In this document: positions 35,350 to 46,432 of the stretch, in pieces | How positions within the stretch are numbered: position 1 is the first letter of the stretch | Layout: every line of letters begins with the position of its first letter | Source of the DNA: Furcasterigmium furcatum | Lineage: Eukaryota; Ascomycota; Sordariomycetes; Glomerellales; Plectosphaerellaceae | Length of the DNA stretch: 64,000 nt | Direction of reading: 5' to 3' | NCBI GenBank assembly: GCA_001599815.1 | Contig: BCIA01000002.1 | Span: 2,177,831 to 2,241,830 of the forward strand | The notes under the pieces: model-generated | What the model was told of the DNA's origin: nothing | The model's database searches: none | What the model saw: only the letters and a program-made list of their open reading frames with translations | Position numbers and translations under genes: made by a program

Positions 35350-38017
35350 TAGATGCGGAATCAGCGGGTCTGAATTCCGTTTTCTCCCAGGTATGTACTC
35401 GTAGTATCCTATCAATATTAATCCAAAATGAATCACCCGATCTACCCTGACCATGTCCCAAACGTGACGCAGCCGAGTCTCCTGCTCCCCCCCTGATAAT
35501 CTATGTGAATGTGCCTCGACGTAAATAGCAACGTTGGAACCCCTTTTCTGTGCCCCCGTGGCCTGCCTGATCAGCTGAAAGTATTTCCGAGAGTTGTGCC
35601 CCCGGAGACTTACACCGGTTGTGGAAGGTACATTTGTGACAACAATAGAAGTCTGGATCGTCAAGATACAATTCGTGCCTCGAGGTGCATTGGCGAGCAT
35701 CAATTTCCAGACCATGAACCACTAATAAGGCCGGGCTTCTCTGCTCCCTAAGCAGGGCCCCGATATAGGTCCTTCTGTGCGCGTATTTGAGATTGCCTGA
35801 GATGCGAGGGCTGGGCCGGAGGGCCTCAAAGATGGAATAATCATCCCGAGAAGACCAGGAGGGCGACTCGGATGAGAGACATTTTCGTTGAATGCCATGG
35901 ACGTCGATGATAGCTGAACGGTCCCTGAATAGAACCGGAGGAACGCGTTGGCCCGCGGGGTGGACGGACCGACCCTGGCGTGTCAGTCGAGTGTCAGGGG
36001 TCGGGTAGTGAGGGTATTTCCAACCGATCACCGGGGGTGCAGTGAGACGGGCGGGAGAAATGGATGTCCATGGATAGATCATCTGGCTGGATGTCAAGAG
36101 ACGAGAATATCTCCAATATCCTTGACTCAAGAAAGGTGCAAAAGGGCAAGAGGCACTTCTGGACGATGGATGAGGAAGGTGCCAAGGACCACCTCAGCGT
36201 ATTCGCCCGCGACTTCCTCAATCCACGCCCCTGTAGCTTGTCTCGGCATAGCGGTCGGGCGCGCTGTTTTTTTGGCAGCTGCCACGACCACGATTGGACC
36301 CCGGGAGGAAGCAGCTGCCCGTCTCAGCTCACCTAGGGCAGGCGCGCGGCTTGCATTTTCTCCCATCCCACTTGGCTGTCATCTCCCAGCATCACCATCT
36401 TCTTCTTCCACCACCTCACCACCATCACAACTTGCACCCTGTCAGCCTTTCCAACTACCGCAGCCGTACCCCGCCAAACAGTCTGGGCCCCCCTCTGTCT
36501 TGCGTTTGCCTCGGTCCCCACCGCGCGCGCATGTAATCCGCTCCGAATCCGCTCAACGGCTCCGATGGTCCAAGAATAACCAGGAATAAGGATCCTGGGG
36601 GTGAGCCCAGCAACAAACCCTGCGATGAGGGGAAGCTCTGACCCTCACATGCCGCTAGTACTGGTCAGAGCTCTATCATTGCATCGTCGTACGCTTGGCC
36701 AATTGTTTGGTTCGCTCTCCATCCTGTGGACACCCATGAGCGACTTGAAAGCCTCGCCCTTCGCAACCGTCCTCGGCCAAGACATGTTTCTATCTTCGTT
36801 CGACGGCCAAGACACCGATGGCACCAGGGCGCAACGGGAAGGATTCGCCGTTCCGCATCCGCGGCCTCACCTCCGCTGCCTACCCTGCTTGACTAGGGTT
36901 CAACGACAACATCGACTTCTTCGATGGACCACCCTCGAACATCATCGAGGGGGGTTCACGGGCAGCGGGGAGCGGGCAGCATCCCCAAGACGGTATCCTC
37001 TCCCGCCGTGATAGAATTGTGGGATGGTGCTCATTCCGACGGAGTCCCCGAATGGACAAGATGACATGTTGGTACGCTTCTGGGGCTTCTGGGGCACATG
37101 GGTGATGAAGAACTCCAACATGCCTCCACAGGGTAATGCACATGCAACACGGTGGCGAACTCGTCCGCATCCAACCCTTGACAACCCACGAGGACCAAGA
37201 CGCCAGGCTCACTCCTCGCTGACATGCTCGGAACCACCGACAAGTCTCTAGGGAGGCATCACGACCTCTCTCGATCGGCTTCCCCTGATCGGCCATGCCA
37301 ACACATGCCCATCTCGGCCTCGGGGTGAGCGGACGAGCCTTACAGGCACAGAGGCTGTTCGGCTTGTCAGCCTCCCGATGGATCGGCCACCCGACCACGC
37401 CCAATTACGTGGTTTGTCGCCGTTGGTACCTGTCGGCAGTGTCGACCGGCCGCAACCTACCATATCTTCATCCCTACCGGGCTGTAGGGCTGAGGCCGCT
37501 GATCTCGAAAACACACCCGCCCCCGCATGGGTGCCCCAAGTGCTGGAATGGCCGCAGGACGGCCGAGTTGGCGGCTCAGTCGGGACCGGGGAGCACTGAG
37601 AGGACTGCATGCGACGTAGCACCCGTTGCACCGCCCTGGCGGGGTCCAATCACACACCGAAGACACTGTAAAAGCGAACCACCCAAAGGCGAACCCCCCA
37701 GTTGCCGCGTACCGGCCCTGCGTCCGACACCAGTCGGGCTTACAGGCCACCGAAAGACCATCCATCCTTTCACCCCCCCCTCGGGACCCTAGGTCGGAGC
37801 CCAAGCCAGGGGCGGTGTATCTATGATGGACGCTTGGGCCACATGGGGGATGGGACAAGGGGTACCTAATCCACGAGCCACACCATTCTCTTCGGCGGGC
37901 CATCGAACCTTTAAATTGGGCCAGGGACGCACCTCGACAGAACACTCGACTGGCTCTCCCCGGCTTGAAGGGACAGGACATGAACTCATACCTTTCTCGA
38001 TCAAGAACATCGTCACC
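35350..38017. other. Intergenic, with weak traces of a decayed reading frame
   Basis: 2.7 kb without a supported gene. Around 36747-37085 (+) one frame is protein-like on both sides of a TGA at 36890-36892 (GKDSPFRIRGLTSAAYPA before, LGFNDNIDFFDGPP after), but other stops lie upstream, so it is at best a relic. The last 200 bases are the promoter and leader of the Zn2Cys6 gene. Confidence 0.45.
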
Positions 38018-39443
38018 ATGAAGCAGCGCAAGCCTCATAGTAAATCCCGCAGAGGATGTTTGCAGTGCAAAAAACGTCATGTCAAGGTATGCCGCCGCCC
38101 CCGAGCGAGCCTTCCGGCGCCCACCCCGCATCACGAGTCATCGCCGTGGCCGCCGGGACGGACCTGCGCACCACGCGACCCCATCGTCCCGTCTGACAAC
38201 GAGCTGACATTTCGACCAGTGTGACGAGCAGGGACCACCCTGCGCAAACTGCGTGGTTCGCAAGACAGAATGCACATACAAGGACGGCCCGTCCAGTTCG
38301 GCCGCTGTGGCCGAAGACAGCAGCAGCAGCTCATTGTTGCCTCCTTCGAGGGAAGAGTCGATGGCCGCACTATCCTCCCTTGGGGGATCCAGCGTGCTCT
38401 CTCCCTCGAGCTTGTCGACGGCACCGAGTGACGGGTCAGACACCTCCGACGCGCGCAAGGTCCTCGAGCTCGAGCTCATGCACCGCTGGTCAACGTCCAC
38501 CTACATCGCCCTATGCTCTCTGCCCGAAGACACACACCTCATGCAGACCGTGCTGCCGCGCGAGGGACTCAAGCACCCGTTTGTGCTACAAGGACTCTTT
38601 GCCGTCACGGCTCTGGACCTGGCGGTAAACGCGTCCCTGGACCGACTCGAATCGTACACATACATGCACGCTGCGATGGAGTATTATGACTCGGCAAGCG
38701 TCCTGCTCCGGGCCAGGCTCGCCGACTCACCTCCAGACGAGTACTGGCTCGTCTTTGTCGTCTCCTCCATGGCCGCCATCTATCACTGTGCAATGCCGCA
38801 AGTTGCGCAGAGCATCGACCACACTGCCCTCGGCCACATCATCGTTCTATTCGGACTGCTCAACGGAGCCACGAGCCTCGGCCTGGCGCACATGAACGCC
38901 ATCCTCAACAGCCCGATGATCTCGCTTCGCTCTATCGGAATCCCTGATCAGAGCATCCTCGACCCCGAGACCCAGAGCGTCCTGGACCGCCTTCGTGCTA
39001 TCAACAACGCCGTCTATCCCAGCAACGACCCATCAGAAATCCGGCCAGACCCGCCCCTGGGACCGCTTGTCGACCCAGAACCACGAACACGGCACGAGAC
39101 ATACCGACGCGCCATCCACCACCTGGGATCATGTTTTGCAGAGGATGCAAGGGGTGTTATCAGGTCATACTGCTCATCGTACCCCGGGTGGAACGGGAGC
39201 GCATTTGCACAGGCGGTAGTGAACCACGAGCCCATGGCCCTCATGATACTGATGCACTGGGGCGTGCTGCTAGACCGGCTGGGCAAGCAGATGTGGTGGG
39301 CCAACTCGACTGGCTTCACACTGGTGGCAGAGCTGTCCGAGGTGTTGCATCAGTCCGACCTCATCGTTCTGCCGGACGCCAGAGACGCCATCGCCTGGGT
39401 GCGGCACCAAGTGGGATTCCATGACATGATCCCCAGCGGGTGA
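38018..39443 (+). CDS. Zn2Cys6 binuclear-cluster transcription factor
   Basis: Two exons (38018-38086, 38220-39443) encode 430 residues. The DNA-binding domain is at the N-terminus: C14, C17, C24, C31, C34 and C41 in CLQCKKRHVK-CDEQGPPCANC and the following C of RKTEC fit the six-cysteine zinc cluster, and the intron splits it just before C24, a usual place in this family. A Ser-rich linker (residues 45-105) leads to a helical fungal-specific regulatory region (HRWSTSTYIALC, HPFVLQGLFAVTALDLAV), as in UPC2/sterol-regulator-like and related C6 proteins. It should bind CGG-type sites as a nuclear regulator. Targets are unknown; no biosynthetic cluster is adjacent. The first intron (133 nt) is the longest in the window. 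Confidence 0.94.
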
Positions 39444-42399
39444 TCTGCAGACCTGCGTCCCAGCGGGCGACAGTGCACCGAGGAGTGGACCAAAGAATAC
39501 ACGACGTTACTGGCAGGGGGATATCCATAGAGCAACAGCGCATGGTTTTTTCGATTCTTTGACTCTATATTTGCCATCTTCTTGATTTAGAAATGGTCGG
39601 GGCGGCGCCGCGCCGTTGCCGACACCGTCGCGATTGTGACCCTGATTGCCTCCGAGCAATCTCCGCCCATCTGCAGGACAAGCTCAGAGCCAAGGAGGAG
39701 CACCCCCATCGTGCAGCACGCTGTTCGTTGACAGCTCAGGGCCCAGAGGTCGCTTACTGTGCGCCCTGGTCGCCAGCCCTATGTAACGCAGCCGACGCGC
39801 AGCGCCAATAACACGCCGAGCCGCCAAAGTCCGGCCGCTCTGAGACGCCGTGCACGAGGTCTGAGGACGAGCAAGACATGAAGCAGGCATCAAGCATGGA
39901 TGGCTACCATCGCACGACGTGCCCAAGCGAGGGTGGGAGGGCTTGGCACCAAGACGGAGAAACAACAGGGCCCTACCTTAACCCCGCCCTGGGGGCCAGA
40001 TCGTCAACCCGGCAGGGCACGCTAAATGTGGCTGTCGAGGACGGGACGCGTCGACGCCTGCTTGGCCTCCTGTTCTGACGGTAAGCGGCCTGCAGATTCA
40101 CTCACACCCGCAGGGACGAGCCGAGGGACAGATGACCACATGTGTAATGGAACAGGCCAACGGGCGATCCGAATCGACGGGGGATATGCATTCAACATGG
40201 ATGCCGGCGTTCCACTCACACTCACAAACCTGACATACATATTGGCACATTGCCCGGGCCAGGCTCGTGAGCCGTGAGCTTCTCGAAGGCATCACGACGC
40301 TGGATCTGGCATTGGGCCGTCGGCCTGCGAGGACGCAGACGACGATTTTCGACGCGGAGAGGAAGACGCCTTACCACTTCGCCAAGGAGATATTGTTCTA
40401 AAAACCGATCAGGATACGCGTAACCCCACCACCCCTGAGCAGCCATTGGTGGCGCGCGAGCGAAGCAAGGAACGATATTGGAGGAGCAGCAGCGCTGGTT
40501 GGCCCGTTCCTTACGAACGAGGAAACGGGAATCTTGTTGTCATGAGAGAGTTGGCCGAGACGAGGTCTTGTCGGGCAAGTTCATCCTCTGAGCGAGCGGC
40601 ACAGCAGTGAGGTCCGGGTCAAGTCGTGCGGTCACTGCAGCTAATGAACCAGAATAGCAATGCACAGCGGAGGTGTCCAGGGGGTCCCTGCCTCTGCCGC
40701 CCGGCCTGGCTCGGCAGCGGAGCCTATTTGGGGAATCTCACTCAAAAGGGGGAAATGATTCGAAGCCACCCGCGCGGGTGAGGTTGAGGAAACGCTCAAC
40801 CTCGCAGCAGCCGATCCCCTTTCGGGGAGGTCTTGGCCCCATGCGTGCGGAAGCTAAAGGCCTTGTCGTCGCCCCCGTTCGGAGGGTTCGGTGAAGCTAA
40901 CCTGCCGTTGAAGGACTCATCGCGCGTGGTCTAATGCATCGTTCCGATCGCGGGCTCGGGTTGTGATCCGATATTCCTGGTTTTCAACCCCGAAATAGCC
41001 CTTCGGCCTACCTCCTCCCCGCCAGGCGCGGGACATATCAACTGTGATCGCCCATCTCGCGTGCGTGTTTGGCGTGAGACAGGGCACGCGAGGCAAGGAT
41101 TTTCGAAGGAGCCGGGCGGATCTCGAAATAGAACGTGCTTTGAATAGATCGATAGCTTCACTTTTCGACCGACGACCGGCCGGGCATCAGGTATCGCTTC
41201 ATCCCGGGGAATGAGCCATGACGGCACGGCGTCGCGATGGGGTCCGTCGGTCAGGGGAGGGGTACGTCTGTGGAATGTTACTGCTCCGCTTGAAGGGCAG
41301 CGAAGAGGGAGGCAGCCAGACGGCTTCGATTGTCGGGGGCAAACGACCACCCCGGAGTTTGAGGGGTGATGGCCGTTGTTCCAGCCATCTCAGATGCTTT
41401 CCTTTCGATGCGCCGGGGTTTGCTGAAGGTTGTCTGTCATTTTAGAGTTGGTTGTCAAACCTTGACATAGTCGTTTGGCCTGCCTGTTCTGCGGCTGAGT
41501 GTTGGTGTTTGACGGGCCCACGGACACCTGAGAAGCTGGCTGGCGAGTCGGACTCTGGAAAGCGACTTTGCTGGAACATTCGTCGCCGGCGAGGGTATAA
41601 AGACGACCTTGGGAGTGCGATAAGTTGAGAAGGGCGCATCTGCTGGCTTTCGGTGCCCGCCACAGTCGGTTGCATGACTCGTGCAACTTTCAACCTTGCG
41701 ATTTGGTGTTCCACGATGTTTTCGACGTTCAACCCCCCGAGGCCGACGACATCAGGTCGGCCTCAACCGAAGATGCCGGATGTGGCGACTTTTAAGTCAA
41801 CTTGCATATGAGAATTGGCCCCCGAGGCATCCGGCCGCCAGCAACGGACTTTACGGAGGCGATCGTGGCGGAGTCCCGGTGCACAGCCATGGTGGAGAAG
41901 ATCTGACCGCACCGGAGGGTTGAGGTCATCTCTGCCGCGACACAGCCTCTTTGTTTGCGAACACCCCGGGTCCACGGACAAAAAGCATCAGAGCAGCATG
42001 AATCCGGCTGCATCGCGAACAATCAAGACGGGTTTTCCGCCAGAGCACTTTTGGACACCCTGCAAGAGTCTCCGGCCAATGATCGCTCTGACATTCGACA
42101 GAGTCCGGAGCCATGGCCCTGGGAACGATTGGGGGCCAAAAAGCGGGCACGTCGATGTCACTCCCCAGAGTTGCCCTTTTAACCTCACATCATGGCTCTG
42201 ATTGGAGGTCTTCTTCTTGAAGCTCTATTGTTGCTGGAGCTTCTGGCTGGCATCTATCCTGCGTGAGGATATCGAAATGGCCTGGCCAAAGCCGGCCTCG
42301 CGAAACGCGTGCTCTCGGGCGTGGGGCTTGAGGGAGGTCGCGTGTTCCGGGAGCACCTCCTCGAGCAGGCGAAGTCGATAAGCTGCCGAGGGTAGAGGT
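39444..42399. other. Long gene-free region
   Basis: About 3 kb without a convincing gene on either strand. Short frames (40931-41350 minus, 41815-42201 plus) have no domain or coding bias. No terminal inverted repeats or target duplications were found by eye. Confidence 0.45.
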
Positions 42400-42720
42400 T
42401 TGACATCGTCATATATAAGTAATCGCCCTTTTAAACAGGGGGGCTACCGCGACATAACAGCACTTTAATTAAAGGGGCTGGCCTGATGTCTGATATACCG
42501 TTACTTGTCATAATTTCATGCCTTTGGCGTGTTCTACACCGTGGGTATGTTACGTTACGGTGGTTAGGTGAGAGTTATTCTTATGCGCGGCGTCTTGACG
42601 GCTAGAACGGCTGTCCTAGATTATAAAATAGAGTGAAAGAAGTAAATGGCGGGCTTGGAAGGTCTGAATATCCGCGCGAGACTGCGAACGTTCTGGGATT
42701 TGCCTATTTAAACAAGCTAC
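42400..42720. other. AT-rich block, possible mobile-element remnant
   Basis: Composition shifts to AT-rich between the gene-free region and the 3' end of the next gene. It holds a 12-bp perfect palindrome (CTTTAATTAAAG, 42463-42474) and several TTTAAA motifs. This would suit a decayed element or simply 3' flanking DNA; nothing identifies the element. Confidence 0.3.
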
Positions 42721-42728
42721 TCTTTCAT

Positions 42729-44157
42729 CTACTCCTTTCGCTCCGCGCGGAGGCCCTTGTTCTCCTCCCGGAGCTTCTCCGCCTCCTCTTCCAACCTCTT
42801 CTTCACCGACGAGAAGAGGACCTTGCCGGCCCGGTGAAGATCCTCGGCGGTCTTCACCCGCTCCGTGAGCTCAGAGACACGACGCTCCGCAGTGATGCGG
42901 GCGCCGTGCTCCTCCTTCAGGTGGAGCGAGGCCGCGTCGATGTCGGCCTGGAGCTTGCGCTTTGTGTTGCGCAGCTCCTTCTCCATATCCGCTGCCCTGT
43001 CCCGGGCCTCCCTCTTGAGGAGTCTCTCCTTCTGCTGGGCGAGGAAGAGAGAGTTGGCTCTCTCCTGAACCAGCATGTGGGAGAGCTCCTCCACCCTCCT
43101 CTCGCTCTCCAGCTTTTTCTCCGTCTCCGGCTTGATCTTGGCCGTCAGGGCGGCGAGGGTGCCGCGGAAGGCCTCGGCTTGTCGCTCCAAGTTAACGACG
43201 CGCTGCTCGGTTTCCATGCGACGACCCTCGGATTCGAACCTGAGGCGCTCTGCCTCTGCGACGCGACGCCGAAACGCATCATCTGAACGGGCCTTTTCCC
43301 TGTTTGATGCTTCAAGAAGGATCCGGAGGCGCTCCACTTCCTCGGCATGGTCGACCCTGGGACGCTTGTGGTTCTGACCTGCCTGGTCGGGGATAGGGGA
43401 GACTGAACCCTCAGCCCTGCGCTTATGCGACTTCTAGTCGCGGCTCGATGTGGGGTTAGATGGGTTCATCTGGCGGTGGTCGAGATCTATTACAGAGTGT
43501 CTGATTAGTTAAGGCTCGACTTGCAGGGCTTGAGAAGCGGGATGAGCGGTGAGGTGTGCGACGGGATGACGACGTACCCTTCCCGCGACGGTCGGCGCCG
43601 TCGATGGCTCCGGAGATCTGGTTGACCTGCTTGGAGAGCGCGTCCATCGGATTCTTCTCTTCGCCTTGGAGCTTGGCCCATTGGTCCAGGCTGGCGAGCA
43701 TGCCCCTCATGGCGAAGTCTTCGGGCTGCGGTCCATGGCGGAGAAAGCGGCGCCTGGCGTCAGCGAGGATGGTCATGATCTCACCAAAGGCGACGTAGTT
43801 CATCTGAGCCCCGAACTGTGCGTCACCGGGGATCTCGTTGTTGATCTTGACGTGGACGCGCTTCCAGAACTCTTGGGATCCTACACGGAGATCCTGGTTG
43901 GTGTCTGCGACGGCGAGAGTAGCGTCGAGGACGATCTTGATGCGGCTGGCGACGCCGAGGCGTCCGTCGCGGGATGGAGCTCGAAAGGTGTTGGGGATGA
44001 ACATCCGAACAACACCTTGGCGAGTCAGATTCAGAGCACCTTGGCCGGGAAGGAGGCCGAAGTCGAGACCAGGGAGGCGGAGGAAGTTGGGATGCGAGGC
44101 CCAGTTGACGTCGTTCGCGGCATTGCGGCGGCCGGGATGGCGTGATCCTTGAGGCAT
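42729..44157 (-). CDS. Coiled-coil protein gene interrupted by one in-frame TAG
   Basis: Start ATG at 44157 (CACCATGCC context). Exon 1 (43578-44157) codes 193 residues of unknown family, beginning MPQGSRHPGRRNAANDVNW. A GTACGT donor at 43577 and an acceptor TAATAG ending at 43487 (branch CTAAT) join it in phase to exon 2 at 43486. Sixteen codons on, a TAG occurs at 43436-43434; the same frame then stays open for 235 codons of almost pure coiled coil (EKARSDDAFRRRVAEAERLR and similar) to the TGA or TAG at 42729. The downstream part has no ATG until about 43217. A different splice cannot skip the stop: an acceptor at the CTAG itself would need a phase-0 donor, and none exists. Product is either 210 residues, or 445 if the stop is recoded. 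Confidence 0.65.
43427..43441 (-). other. Perfect hairpin with the in-frame TAG in its loop
   Basis: On the coding strand GCGACT-AGA-AGTCGC forms a perfect 6-bp stem with a three-base loop. The A and G of the in-frame TAG are loop bases. Same loop and flanks (CT-AGA-AG) as the hairpin at 7685-7695. Confidence 0.7.
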
Positions 44158-44880
44158 GGTGCAGTCGGGTACAGGAAACTGGACAGGAAGTAGTAGTTGT
44201 GGCGCATGTAGCTTGACGAGTTGTGTCAATCCACGTATGTACACGAAGTGCTGGAATCGTGGGATGAAAAACAAGTGTAAGAGGGAGGCAGAGAGAGATG
44301 CAGAAACCAGTGTCGCTGAGGTGACTGAGGGGGCGCGAACAGTGTAGAGTTGCAAGGATCAGTGACAATGGGCAATCCACGGCTTATCCGACAAAGGCAG
44401 AGGACAAAGCTGCTGTGTGAAACAAGAAATTCGGGGGTGCAGTGAACAGAAGGGCGAAACTCGAGGGGCAAACGCAGTTGGAACGAGAATCAGAGGATGA
44501 TGATCTGCGGCGTGTTGAAAGGGGGAGCTTGAAGAAGTCTGCAAGAGTAGAAAATTTTGCTCGCAGAGGTTGTTGTGATTGAAGTTTTGGGTGGAAGAGG
44601 CCTCGCCTGTACGTTATTGTTGAGTTTAAGTTGTGGTTGCCGGGCGGGCAGTCGCGTGTGCTGTGTTGCCACGGACCTGATTCGGTGTGGCTCGGTGTGG
44701 CGCGCAGCATCACAACAACCCGACCCTAAACAACAACACCAGAGAAGTCAGGGACTCGTCGATTCCACAGCTTCAGAGAGCATCAGGGGCAAAAACACAG
44801 ACACACAGGCTCAGCCGTGGTTGAACTTAGCTACCGTCTAGAAACTCACATATCCATGGACCTTCCAGTAGAGCCGGAAC
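44158..44880. other. Promoter and leader of the interrupted coiled-coil gene
   Basis: On the minus strand this is the upstream region, with a pyrimidine-rich leader (44230-44480). Short frames here are not supported as genes. In-frame ATGs upstream of 44157 exist but have poorer context. Confidence 0.5.
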
Positions 44881-45040
44881 AAAAAAAAAAAAAGGCAAAA
44901 AAGAAAACCACACAGGGATTGAACCTGAGTGGCAAAAGGGTTCGACTAGCCGATTGCATCAGCCTTGCCTACTCCCCTCCGGCTCTCACGGGGCTACATG
45001 AACGGTATCAAGCGGTATAACCGCTAAGCCATCACGGCGC
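44881..45040 (-). ncRNA. Pol III-type tRNA-like element
   Basis: Reading the minus strand: a box A (TGGCTTAGCGG, 45031-45021) is followed about 100 bases later by a box B-like sequence (GGTTCAATCCC, 44925-44915) and then two T tracts (44902-44897 and 44893-44881) suited to Pol III termination. The box B lies in a hairpin with a 9-bp stem (one mismatch) and a 7-base loop. A normal cloverleaf could not be completed: the expected acceptor strands do not pair. It may be a tRNA pseudogene, a SINE head or another small Pol III RNA. Confidence 0.4.
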
Positions 45041-46432
45041 ATTGGAAATCAACTGCACAACAACTCCCTATGGACCTACGCCCGCACATGCCCAACGACT
45101 TGACTCTCAGAGTCACTCAACAAAGCATGCACCTCTGCACATAGCCCCACGGATGCAACCTCCTGAGTCCTGAGTTTCTGAATCCACACGCCTTGCACTC
45201 AACAAGAGTTACAGTCCATGCTCAATCCATCCGAAGACACATCCATCCAGCGTCTTTCCCATTTTATAACTTACAATTCTTGGCTTATCTCAGACAACTC
45301 GTAGGTCGACCCAGCTGAAGCTTTTCTGCCTGTGCAATTGACTGACTATCACAAATTTACACTTCAATGACATGACCCGTGATAGCGGGGCGAGAACAAA
45401 GCATCAACTCAGTGGAATTGTTCGAGGCCAAGAAGATTGTCCGTGAACAAGTTCCTTGCAAGTTTCAGGCCAAACAGCTCACTCAACTCAACAAGAACTG
45501 CATCGACTCCACTGCAGTTGAGGTCCGGACAAGTCAAATGACCTTGCAAGCACCCAAACAGGCGGGCCCTGCTGTACTACGGCGCGGCCCTTTGCGGACA
45601 TGCAAAAGGCCGCCCGCGCTAACACGACTGAGGACAGAACGTGGCATCACAGACATGCCGTCAATGCAGGATTACCGGAAGCATGCTTCCCCCCATCCCT
45701 GCTGCCAGTTCAGCAGACGTCTCGACACCACAGAACCCGGCATGTGCTCTCCCATGACATCACCCCCGCAGATCAGCAGTTTGGCGTCAACGGCGTCGCT
45801 AGCCCATTCTGGAACCTGTTTTCTGCCCCCTCGTCGCTCCCCCCTTCAGCCAAGGGCGATCAGGAGGATCAGGGACCATTGGACCAACAACCTTCCCGTC
45901 TAGGGAAAGTTAAGGTTAGCTAGATTCAAGCCTTAGATCAAGCTTAACCCAAGAGCGCGGAGAAGTCGTGGGGCGCGGAACGAATGCCGCAGAGGCGCCG
46001 GCGCTAATGCGCCAACTGGAGCTTGGGGAACGGGCGCGGGATGTCACGATACAAGCTTCATTGGCCGAAGCCACCTACGAAAAGGTGGATTTGGCGGGGA
46101 CTCCATGTAAGCGGCTGATGAAGATCCCAGGCCGGCGCATCCTCTGGTCCGGGGAAGAGGAGATGACCTGGAGTTTCTGGTGATGCAGTGGAGACCGGAA
46201 AAGGGTTCGGGAGTTGGTTCTGAAGGCGAGGAGAGAGCTGCAGAATGAGGGGGAGGAGAGGACCGAGGGCTCGGGTTTAAAATGGGCTATTCCCTGGCAG
46301 AAGATCGTCATGTCTTGCGTTCCCTGGGACTATAAAGAGTAACCCGGCACAGGTTCAAGCCTTTCACAAGAACCCTTGAGCTGCCGATCACACAAACACA
46401 CCAAGTCCCACGAGCCAAAGCTGCCAGACACC
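45041..46432. other. Intergenic
   Basis: No gene is supported. The last 100 bases are the leader of the MFS gene, with a TATAAA-like TATAAAG at 46331. Confidence 0.5.

Noticed and set aside
43434..43577. Alternative splicing that would remove the in-frame TAG at 43436-43434
   Set aside because: The CTAG could serve as an acceptor (CTAAC lies upstream), but the coiled-coil frame then needs a phase-0 donor. All GT sites near the end of exon 1 are phase 1 or 2 and would lead to early stops or a non-coiled-coil frame.
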